From Glycocaulis profundi (GTDB lineage Bacteria > Pseudomonadota > Alphaproteobacteria > Caulobacterales > Maricaulaceae), in contig VJOU01000005.1 of assembly GCA_007050995.1 (NCBI GenBank), positions 110,999 to 174,998 on the forward strand: a stretch of 64,000 nt of DNA, read 5' to 3'. This document shows positions 10,045 to 17,350 of the stretch, one piece after another. The notes under the pieces were generated by a model. The model saw only the letters and a program-made list of their open reading frames with translations. It had not been told where the DNA came from and made no database searches. Every line of letters begins with the position of its first letter. Position 1 is the first letter of the stretch. Made by a program: the position numbers and the translations under genes.

Positions 10045-10725
10045 TCAGGGCGTGCCCATGGCCCCGGAGCGACCCGAGCGCAGCGCGGCGATGCGGCGCG
10101 GGGACATCAGGCGCGAAGGCGCGGCCTCGTGAAGCTCCTCGTCCACGGGGAAGGCTTCCACCCGCACCTCGGCCAGCCCGTCGGCCACGAAGCCGAGCCG
10201 TTCGGCCGCAGCGCGCGACAGGTCGATGATCCGGTCGTCGGAGAACGGCCCGCGGTCGTTGATACGCACCATCACGCTCTCGCCCGTGTCCAGCCGCGTG
10301 ACGCGGACCATGGAGCTGAAGGGCAGTTCGCGGTGGGCCGCGGTCAGGGCGCTTGAATCGAAGCGCTCGCCGCTGGCCGTCTTGCGGCCGTTGAAGCCCG
10401 GCCCGTACCAGGAGGCCGCACCCTCAGAGACGTGGAAGGGCTCGGGCTCGGTCTCGATCAGGGGGGCCTGGAAGCTGGCGCTGTCGCGGGCGATGCGGCG
10501 GGACCGTTCGCGGCGGGGCTCATGCCCGCGGCGCAGGAAGTCCGGCGCGGTGCGGGCGACACGGATTTCCTCGCCCTCCCCGCTGGTGGTCGCGCAGGCG
10601 GACAGCGAAAAGGCCGAGGCGGCTGCGAACACGCACACACACACAAGGCGGGAGAACGGGTTTCCTCGTCTCACGTCGTCTCTTGCCCATGCCCCGTTGA
10701 CGTTGGGGCGGGAACCTAACGGCAT
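10045..10725 (-). CDS. rlpA: RlpA-type septal ring lipoprotein (double-psi beta-barrel)
   Basis: Up to 226 residues. A hydrophobic stretch followed by the lipobox LSAC (Cys about residue 44) marks an outer-membrane lipoprotein. The double-psi beta-barrel core reads GAASWYGPGFNGRKTASGE, followed by TAAHRELPF, VRINDRGPF and IIDLSRAAAERLG, all RlpA hallmarks. No SPOR domain is seen. A GTG near residue 18 is an alternative start closer to the signal peptide. It lies upstream of dacF on the same strand, with about 140 bases between them. RlpA proteins cleave or bind glycan strands lacking stem peptides. Confidence 0.9.
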   Translation of the reverse strand: MPLGSRPNVNGAWARDDVRRGNPFSRLVCVCVFAAASAFSLSACATTSGEGEEIRVARTAPDFLRRGHEPRRERSRRIARDSASFQAPLIETEPEPFHVSEGAASWYGPGFNGRKTASGERFDSSALTAAHRELPFSSMVRVTRLDTGESVMVRINDRGPFSDDRIIDLSRAAAERLGFVADGLAEVRVEAFPVDEELHEAAPSRLMSPRRIAALRSGRSGAMGTP

Positions 10726-10810
10726 CCGCCGCGTTTGGCGACCCCTGAAGTGGTTAAGATCGCCGCGCTTGCCTGACCCCGCCTCACCCGGCTAAACCCG
10801 AGCCTCGGCC

Positions 10811-10900
<90 letters not shown>

Positions 10901-11051
10901 CCCCCCACTTTCCGCAAATTGCATAACATTATGAATTGTTGCGGTTATATGCGCTGCAAGGGCATATCATTGCGTGTTTGCGCCTTGCGCTGCTGCACAA
11001 TTTGCTACACATTTTGCTGCACATTCTATCCTCGGACGGCGGATTTTTGCG

Positions 11052-12320
11052 GTGAGCCTGATAAACAGGAACGGGACCTATTACCTGCGCCGACGCGTGC
11101 CGCGGCGGTATAGCGCGGTGGAGTCTCGGGCGACCGTTTGGATCAGCCTTCACACGGATTCCGAAGCCATCGCGCGGCAGAAAGCCGGTCGCGCCTGGAC
11201 TCAGATCATAGAAGCGTGGGAGGCGCATCTTGCTGGCGCGAGCGAAGACGCTGCCGCCCGGTACGCAGCCGCGCAAGAACTCGCCCGCATCCGAGGCTTC
11301 CAATATCTGGACGTCGGCGCCGTGGCATCCCTCCCGACGAGGAAGTTGGTCGAACGGATCGAGGCGGCAGAAGCGCCGTCGAACGCTCCTGATGCGGCCG
11401 AAGCTGCGGCGCTTCTAGGGGCGCCAACCATACCTGAGATCACCGTTGAAGGCGCGCTCGAACAGTATTGGACGCTCGCCCGGGAGAAGACGCTTGGAAA
11501 AAGCCGTGATCAGCTGCGACGGTGGAAGAACCCAAGGCTCAAGGCGGTTCGGAACTTCGTCAATGTGGTTGGAAACAAGCCTCTTTCCGAGATCACGCGA
11601 GACGACATGCTTGAGTTCCGGGATCACTGGCTGGACCGAATCCAGGCGGGTGAAGTGGCACCGGGAACGGCGAACAAGGATTTCATCCATCTGGAGAACA
11701 TCCTGAAGACCGTGAACAATATGAAGCGGCTCAATCTCACCCTACCCCTCGGCGACCTCGCATTCGCGCAGGGAGAACAGCGCACCCGTCCGCCCTTCAG
11801 CGACGGATGGATCCGCACGCGTCTCCTCGCTCCGGGGGCGCTCGACGGGCTCAACAGCGAAGCGCGGGCAATCGTGTTGGGGATGGTGAACACCGGCTAT
11901 CGGCCCTCTGAGGCGACGGCCCTCAAGGCCTCGACGATCCGCCTCGATCATGCCGTGCCACATCTTTCCATAGAACCCGATGGCCGCCAGCTGAAGACGG
12001 CATACTCGAGGCGGCTGATACCGCTCTGCGGAGTGTCACTGGAAGCGTTCAAGGCCTTCCCAGAGGGCTTCTCCCGCTATGAGGACAGCGCGACCCTGAG
12101 TGGCACCGTGAACGGCTTCCTGCGGGAAAACGGCCTTCTGGAAACGCCTCAACACTCATTCTATTCGCTCCGGCACTCCTTTGAGGACCGGATGCTCGCC
12201 GCCGGCATCGATGACCGGATCCGGCGTGACGTGTTCGGTCACAAGCTCGACCGGGAGCGCTATGGCAAGGGGGCCTCGCTCGAACACGTTCAAACGCTGA
12301 TTCAGAAAATCTCCTTCTGA
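11052..12320 (+). CDS. Tyrosine recombinase / site-specific integrase (DUF6538-type N-terminus)
   Basis: From the GTG at 11052 this is 422 residues. The N-terminus (INRNGTYYLRRRVP) is the DUF6538 pattern found in many alphaproteobacterial integrases. Catalytic residues visible are R284 (NTGYRPSEA), K315 (QLKTAYSRR), R374 and H375 (YSLRHSF; the usual first His of the box is Tyr), H397 (FGHK) and the nucleophile Y404 (RYGKG). All are present, so it may be active. A longer frame reaches back to 10974, but that leader is Cys/Phe-rich and unconvincing. It sits 150 bases after tRNA-Ser on the same strand, the usual island arrangement. Confidence 0.92.
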   Translation: MSLINRNGTYYLRRRVPRRYSAVESRATVWISLHTDSEAIARQKAGRAWTQIIEAWEAHLAGASEDAAARYAAAQELARIRGFQYLDVGAVASLPTRKLVERIEAAEAPSNAPDAAEAAALLGAPTIPEITVEGALEQYWTLAREKTLGKSRDQLRRWKNPRLKAVRNFVNVVGNKPLSEITRDDMLEFRDHWLDRIQAGEVAPGTANKDFIHLENILKTVNNMKRLNLTLPLGDLAFAQGEQRTRPPFSDGWIRTRLLAPGALDGLNSEARAIVLGMVNTGYRPSEATALKASTIRLDHAVPHLSIEPDGRQLKTAYSRRLIPLCGVSLEAFKAFPEGFSRYEDSATLSGTVNGFLRENGLLETPQHSFYSLRHSFEDRMLAAGIDDRIRRDVFGHKLDRERYGKGASLEHVQTLIQKISF

Positions 12321-12562
12321 GCAGCGTTCGACGCAGGGTTATCTCTTTTCGGAACGATGCCAGGCACGGTAACAGCCCCTCCCCTCGCGGTCCTGACAGG
12401 TTTGCCCAGATAGCGGTGGAGTCGGGCCTGCCGGCGAAGCAGATCGTCGCGCTCCTTTTCGAGGCGGTCCAGGATCGGCCAGTAGGCGTCGCTCACCGCA
12501 TCAATGAGGCGAGCGACGAACCTGATGGCGTTGTCGATGCGCTCGATCGTGATCTCATCCAT
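12302..12562 (-). CDS. Small hypothetical protein, probable island cargo
   Basis: An 86-residue protein convergent with the integrase and overlapping its 3' end by 19 bases. It is helical and charged in the first 50 residues (IERIDNAIRFVARLIDAV, then ILDRLEKERDDLLRRQARL) and looks like real coding sequence. The tail is Pro/Gly/basic. I see no known domain. A perfect 12-base palindrome (GCACGATCGTGC, 12567-12578) lies just upstream of its start and could be an operator. Confidence 0.5.
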   Translation of the reverse strand: MDEITIERIDNAIRFVARLIDAVSDAYWPILDRLEKERDDLLRRQARLHRYLGKPVRTARGGAVTVPGIVPKRDNPASNAAQKEIF

Positions 12563-12566
12563 TCAC

Positions 12567-12578
12567 GCACGATCGTGC
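12567..12578. promoter_or_regulatory. Perfect 12-bp palindrome upstream of the small island gene
   Basis: GCACGATCGTGC is a perfect inverted repeat four bases before the start of the minus-strand small gene. It may be a repressor site, but a palindrome of this length can also occur by chance in GC-rich DNA. Confidence 0.25.
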
Positions 12579-13248
12579 CTCATCCCCTTGGTTCGGAAGT
12601 ATAATAATCCCTATACCCTCGGATGGATCGGGGAAGCCCGGCATTGCCAGCGAGTCAACGGTAAGGGCGTCATGTTTTCTTCATTGGTCCCGCATGCGAT
12701 CTGGCGAGCCGTGACACGACCAGCTTGGCCCCCTCCCCGCTTCTTGACCACGTCGGTGACCGCTTGAGGCCGGGGGCATTGGGCGGTCGAGCGCTAGCCA
12801 CGCCGTCGCCCACCGTGGAGACGCGGCGCGCGAAAAAGGCCCGAAATCCTGATAAGTAGCTGACGCCCACCCGCCCCGTCCAAAACAGTGTTATTATATA
12901 ATATATCATTCCTGCCGCTTGCGGAGATCATGGTGGATACATATGGACGACACCACATATATCTCTGCATCGCGTTCATAAACGTGCAATCCATAGCTAC
13001 TATTGTAGATATGTTTATGAAAGTACAGGGTCATGGCTTTCTCTATACATGTCTTGCGGCCCCCTCACAGCGACACAGGATAAGCCTTCAAGTGAAACTG
13101 AGGCTGGCAGCGCGGCATGAGCCATTCGATCTATTCCAATGCCGCGTTCCCGAGGCCCTAGGCGGCGTGGCCAGACGTTCATGTGAAGCCACCGCAACCA
13201 TCACCATATAGGGGTTTCACGATCAGCCGTTAGGGCTACCCTGCGGCC
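12579..13248. other. Gene-free, AT-richer stretch at the right side of the integrase island
   Basis: About 670 bases with no convincing gene. Parts are far more AT-rich than the surroundings (12884-12915 and 12990-13025, for example TTATTATATAATATATCA). Open frames here have no recognisable protein signal. No copy of the tRNA-Ser 3' end was found, so the right attachment site is either lost or outside this stretch. I read it as decayed island DNA. Confidence 0.45.
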
Positions 13249-15087
13249 ATGACTTTCGATCTGGCGCTTGTGCTGGGCCTTCTCGGCGCGGCGATCGTGA
13301 TGTTCGCTATGAACCGGCCACGCATGGACGCGGTCGCGCTGATCATGATCACGGTCCTGCCTCTGACCGGCGTGATCACCATGGACGAGGCGCTGGCGGG
13401 CTTCGCCGATCCCAACATCATCCTGATCGCCGCCCTGTTCGTGATCGGCGAGGGGCTGGTGCGCACCGGTGCGGCCCAGCGCCTAGGCGACTGGCTGGTC
13501 GCCAAGGCCGGTCGCAGCGAGGCGCGGCTGATCACCCTGCTGATGATCATCGTGGCGCTGGTGGGCTCGATCATGAGTTCGACCGGCGTGGTGGCGATTT
13601 TCATCCCGGTGGTGCTGCGCATCGCCGCCAATTCGGGCATCGCGCCGGGCCGTCTGATGATGCCGCTGTCCATGGCGGCACTGATCAGCGGGATGATGAC
13701 GCTGGTGGCCACCGCGCCGAACCTGGTGGTCCATTCCGAACTGGTGCGGCGCGGGCACGAGGGGTTTCATTTCTTCAGCTTCACCCCGTTCGGCATACCA
13801 ATCCTGATCCTGGCGGTGGGATACATGCTGTTCGCCCGGCGCTGGCTGACGCGCGCGCCCAAGCCCGGAGAGGCGGCGCCGGCGCCCCCGCCGGCCCGCC
13901 CCCGCCTGTCCGACTGGGTGGAGGAGTACCGGCTGGCGGGGCGCGAGCATCGGCTGAGGATCAAGCCCGATTCCCCGCTCGCAGGCCGGACGCTGGCGGA
14001 AATGGACCTGCGCGGGGGCGCGGGCGTGAACATCCTCGCCGTCGAGCGGGGCGGACGCTTCTCGAAGCGGCTCATCCAGCCGCGCGCCTCCACCGAACTG
14101 AACGCGGGCGACGTCCTGCTGCTCGACCTCGCCGCCGAGGCGCCCGACATCAAGGCGATCGCGCGCGAGTACGGGCTGGAGCGGCGGGCGCTGGCGGGCG
14201 CGTATTTCTCCGATCACGCCCAGGACATCGGCATGGCCGAGATCATGGTGCCCGACCCGTCTCCGCTGATCGGGCGGACGGTGGTCGGCGCGCGATTCCG
14301 CTCCCGCCACGATCTCAGCGTCATCGGCCTCAAGCGCGGTCGCCAAGCGGTGGAGGGCGACATCCTCGACACCGAGCTGGAGCTGGGCGACACGCTGCTT
14401 GTTATCGGGCCGTGGCGAGCGATCCGGGCGCTGGACGACGCCCGCGAAATGATCGTCCTCAACCTGCCGGCCGAGCTCGAGGAGGCGCCGCCCGCCGCGT
14501 CGCGCGCGCCTTACGCGCTGCTGAGCCTGGGGGTCATGATTGGTCTGATGGTCTGGGGCGTGATCCCCAACGTGCAGGCCGCGCTGATCGCGTGCCTGCT
14601 CATGGGACTGTTCGCGTGCGTGAACCTCAACGCCGCCTACCGCTCCATACACTGGCAGAGCCTGGTCCTGATCGTGGGCATGCTGCCCTTCTCCATCGCC
14701 CTGCAGCAGACCGGCGGGGTGGACCTCGCCGCACAGGGCCTGCTGGCGGCGACGGGAGAGGCCAGTCCGCGCATGGCGCTGGCGGCGATTTTCATCACGA
14801 CGGCGGTGCTCAGCCTCTTCATCTCGAACACGGCCACCGCGGTGCTGATGGCCCCCGTGGCGCTGACGGTGGCCGACGCGCTGGGCGCCTCGCCCTACCC
14901 GTTCGCCATGACGGTGGCGCTCGCGGCTTCGGCCGCGTTCATGACCCCGGTGTCTTCGCCGGTGAACACGCTCGTGGTCGGCCCCGGAAAGTACACCTTC
15001 ATGGACTTTGTCCGAGTGGGAACGCCCTTCGCGCTGGTCGCCCTGCTGGTGTCGGTCGTCATGACGCCGTGGATATTCCCATTCTGA
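13249..15087 (+). CDS. SLC13-family (DASS-type) permease with two TrkA-C/RCK_C domains
   Basis: A 612-residue inner-membrane transporter. The N-terminal half has 5-6 membrane segments (LALVLGLLGAAIVMFAM at the start), with STGVVAIFIPVVLRIA as the conserved SLC13 signature-like loop. Two cytoplasmic RCK_C (TrkA-C) domains lie at about residues 215-290 and 300-385. The C-terminal half repeats the fold (FISNTATAVLMAPVALTVADA). Typical substrates are dicarboxylates, sulfate or other anions; the sequence does not decide. A decayed partial copy lies at 42033-42175. Nine bases upstream of the ATG there is no strong Shine-Dalgarno site. Confidence 0.88.
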   Translation: MTFDLALVLGLLGAAIVMFAMNRPRMDAVALIMITVLPLTGVITMDEALAGFADPNIILIAALFVIGEGLVRTGAAQRLGDWLVAKAGRSEARLITLLMIIVALVGSIMSSTGVVAIFIPVVLRIAANSGIAPGRLMMPLSMAALISGMMTLVATAPNLVVHSELVRRGHEGFHFFSFTPFGIPILILAVGYMLFARRWLTRAPKPGEAAPAPPPARPRLSDWVEEYRLAGREHRLRIKPDSPLAGRTLAEMDLRGGAGVNILAVERGGRFSKRLIQPRASTELNAGDVLLLDLAAEAPDIKAIAREYGLERRALAGAYFSDHAQDIGMAEIMVPDPSPLIGRTVVGARFRSRHDLSVIGLKRGRQAVEGDILDTELELGDTLLVIGPWRAIRALDDAREMIVLNLPAELEEAPPAASRAPYALLSLGVMIGLMVWGVIPNVQAALIACLLMGLFACVNLNAAYRSIHWQSLVLIVGMLPFSIALQQTGGVDLAAQGLLAATGEASPRMALAAIFITTAVLSLFISNTATAVLMAPVALTVADALGASPYPFAMTVALAASAAFMTPVSSPVNTLVVGPGKYTFMDFVRVGTPFALVALLVSVVMTPWIFPF

Positions 15088-15206
15088 GGCAGGAGCTCGA
15101 TGGCCTCGCGCCCTTGAGCGAGTTGGCATTTCTGTTTTCGATCTCCGCGTGCGCCCCTTGCTTGTGAGTGTTATGACGCGGTGAGACCGTCGCACAGGAG
15201 ACGATC

Positions 15207-15935
15207 ATGAACCGGCCTGTCCTGATCCTTTCCGACCCTGGCCGGTGCGCGGACTGCGCTGTCCGCGTCGACGGAGTGTGCGCCGAACTAGATGCGCGCC
15301 AGCTCGCGGACATGGAGCGGTCGGTCTCAGTCAAACGCCTGAGCGCGGGTCAGATTCTCATGCTCGAAGGCGATCGGTGCGAGCATGCCGTCAATGTCAC
15401 CTCAGGACAGCTCAAGGTCTATAAATCGCTGCCCGACGGACGGACCCAGCTTCTGCGCGTGCTCCGGCCCGGCAATTTCCTGGGGTCGGTTTTCCGGGAT
15501 GCCAGCGCCTTCACCGTGTCCGCGGTGACTGACTGCGAGCTCTGCATCGTGCCGCGCCCCGCGCTCAAACGGCTGTTCGAGCAGCACCGAGACATCGAGG
15601 ACGCGGTGATGGTCCAGCTCGAAGACGAGCTCGCCCAAGCCCAGAACCGCATTCTGGCGCTGGGGCGCATGACCGCGATGGAGCGGGTCTCAGCCTATAT
15701 TCTGGAAGAGCTGGCTCATGCCCAGCGGTGTGGAGACCCGGCCGATCGCCTGACCCTGCCTTTGGGGCGGGCCGAGATCGGGGATCTTCTGGGCCTGACC
15801 ATCGAGACCGTGAGCCGGTGCATGACCCGGCTGCGCAAGTCGGACGCGATAGCCCTCGAAGGGGGCAAGTCCGAGCGCGTCCGAGTGCTCGACGCTGCTA
15901 AACTGGGCAAGCTGGCGGGCGCCCACGAGCATTGA
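15207..15935 (+). CDS. FNR/FixK-type oxygen-responsive transcription regulator (Crp/Fnr family)
   Basis: A 242-residue Crp/Fnr protein. N-terminal cysteines C14, C17 and C25 (RCADCAVRVDGVC) plus the central C110 (VTDCEL) match the four ligands of the oxygen-labile [4Fe-4S] cluster of FNR/FnrL/FnrN proteins. The cyclic-nucleotide-like beta-roll spans about 35-145, the dimer helix about 145-170, and the helix-turn-helix contains GRAEIGDLLGLTIETVSRCMTRL with the E-x3-S/R readout of FNR-type TTGAT half-sites. An AGGAG site precedes the ATG. FNR boxes at 15932, 23261 and 32329 are likely targets. Confidence 0.93.
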   Translation: MNRPVLILSDPGRCADCAVRVDGVCAELDARQLADMERSVSVKRLSAGQILMLEGDRCEHAVNVTSGQLKVYKSLPDGRTQLLRVLRPGNFLGSVFRDASAFTVSAVTDCELCIVPRPALKRLFEQHRDIEDAVMVQLEDELAQAQNRILALGRMTAMERVSAYILEELAHAQRCGDPADRLTLPLGRAEIGDLLGLTIETVSRCMTRLRKSDAIALEGGKSERVRVLDAAKLGKLAGAHEH

Positions 15936-15945
15936 TCCCGGTCAA
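15932..15945. promoter_or_regulatory. FNR box upstream of the DUF2267/usp/ATPase unit
   Basis: TTGATCCCGGTCAA matches the FNR consensus TTGAT-N4-ATCAA at 9 of 10 fixed positions. It overlaps the stop codon of the FNR-type gene and lies 38 bases before the start of the DUF2267-like gene, so it probably activates 15983-20047 under low oxygen. Confidence 0.7.
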
Positions 15946-15982
15946 TGCGCGCTCGGGCGGCGCTGGGCACGATGGAGGTTCG

Positions 15983-16411
15983 ATGCCTCCGGAGACGCCG
16001 CCCATGATCATGCCCCCGGTCGTCCTGCGCGATGCGATGTCAGAGAGCTGCGACCTGCTGGATGACATCCGCGCGACGCTGGACCTGCAAGACCGCATGC
16101 ACGCCTACGCCGCGCTGCGCGTGCTGCTGCATGCCCTCCGCGACCGCATGGCGGCCGAAACGGTGCTGGCGACCGCGGCGGGGATGCCGCTGATGGTGAG
16201 CGGGATCGCGGTCCAAGGCTGGACGCCGCGAGCGCCCGCCCCACGGCGTCCCCTGATGGACGACATCAGCGATGGCCTGCCTCTGGGCTTCCCCGTTCCG
16301 CCGGGCCCGGCCGCGGCAGCGGTCATGGCCGCGCTGCTGGCCCGCGCCGCGCCGCAGGCGGCCGCTCGGCTGCGCGTCGCCGCGCCCGATCTCAGTCCTG
16401 CCCCGAATTGA
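15983..16411 (+). CDS. DUF2267-like protein
   Basis: 142 residues from the ATG at 15983, which has GGAGG five bases upstream. The stretch MHAYAALRVLLHALRDRM followed by GMPLMVSGIAVQGW matches my memory of the DUF2267 pattern (YAALRAVLHALRDRL ... LP-lmrGiyyeGW), although several core residues differ. No signal peptide or membrane segment. It directly follows an FNR box and precedes a universal stress protein, a setting common for this family. Function unknown. Confidence 0.65.
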   Translation: MPPETPPMIMPPVVLRDAMSESCDLLDDIRATLDLQDRMHAYAALRVLLHALRDRMAAETVLATAAGMPLMVSGIAVQGWTPRAPAPRRPLMDDISDGLPLGFPVPPGPAAAAVMAALLARAAPQAAARLRVAAPDLSPAPN

Positions 16412-16441
16412 CGTTGCGCTCTGCCAAGCAAGGAGATGCTC

Positions 16442-17245
16442 ATGACCCTGCGCACTATCATGGTCCATGTCGGACCCGCCGCCTTCGACACCGGCCGTGT
16501 CGACGCGGCGATCTCGCTCGCTCAGCGTTTCGGCGCGCGGCTCATAGGCGCGGGGGCGACCGCCCTGCCTCAGATGATCGTCACTCCCGAGGGAGTGATG
16601 TCCCCCGCGCCGGACAATGTGAAGATGCTGGAAGACGATCTCGTCGCTCTCTCGAAGCGGTTCAAAGAGCATGCCGCCATTCTGGGCGCGGGCAATGTGT
16701 CCTGGCGCGGCGAGATGGGGCCGCCTGCCGAGCATGTCGCCCGACACGCCCGGGCCGCTGATCTGGTGGTGGTCGGCAGCCGGGTGGAGCGCGAGGATAC
16801 ACTGGCGCGTCTCGATCCGTCTGATGTGCTGATGGCGGCGGGCCGCCCCGTGCTCGCCATGCCCGCAGGACAGGGCGATGTGGACATGACCACCGCCGTG
16901 ATCGCCTGGAAAGACGCGCCCCAGGCCCGCCGCGCCGTCGCGGCGGCGTTGCCGGTGCTGCTCCGCGTCAGGCAGGCCGTCATTATCGGCGTGGGCGAGG
17001 AGAGCCGGGAGGACGGGCTGAAGGATGTGTCGGCCTGGCTGACGGACCATGGCGTGAACTGCCAGACCCGAGCCATCCAGGGGCGGGACGCCGGCCCGTC
17101 CCTGCGCAGCGCGGCCAAGGATCTCGATGCGGGGCTGATCGTCGCGGGCGCTTATGGCCGCAGCCGCTTGCGTGAGTTCATCCTGGGCGGCGTCACGCGG
17201 GATCTGCTGTTCAACAGTCCCGTTCCCTGCCTCTTCGCTCACTGA
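16442..17245 (+). CDS. Universal stress protein, tandem UspA domains
   Basis: 267 residues from the ATG at 16442, chosen because AGGAG (16431-16435) is seven bases before it but abuts the earlier ATG at 16436. Two Usp modules are visible: the first about 1-140 (ADLVVVGSR), the second about 150-267. The second ends in the motif GLIVAGAYGRSRLREFILGG, with the G-x2-G-x9-G type ATP loop, then VPCLFAH. Probably induced at low oxygen via the upstream FNR box. A truncated paralogue lies at 30897-31148. Confidence 0.9.
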   Translation: MTLRTIMVHVGPAAFDTGRVDAAISLAQRFGARLIGAGATALPQMIVTPEGVMSPAPDNVKMLEDDLVALSKRFKEHAAILGAGNVSWRGEMGPPAEHVARHARAADLVVVGSRVEREDTLARLDPSDVLMAAGRPVLAMPAGQGDVDMTTAVIAWKDAPQARRAVAAALPVLLRVRQAVIIGVGEESREDGLKDVSAWLTDHGVNCQTRAIQGRDAGPSLRSAAKDLDAGLIVAGAYGRSRLREFILGGVTRDLLFNSPVPCLFAH

Positions 17246-17350
17246 GCCGGTTCGCACTTGCAATAAATCATCATGCCGTCACGCTGTCATCGGCCGCCCG
17301 GTCACCGCCGGGGCGGCCGATGACGCACGAGCCGACCTGGATGGACCGCC

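Noticed and set aside
12888..13211. 107-residue frame in the AT-rich island tail
   Set aside because: No motif, odd composition and no ribosome site.
13483..15195. 570-residue minus-strand open frame
   Set aside because: Antisense to the SLC13 permease; Arg/His-rich with no fold signal.
17258..17271. Fourth FNR-like site before the P-type ATPase
   Set aside because: TTGCAATAAATCAT matches only 7 of 10 fixed positions; too weak to list as a feature.
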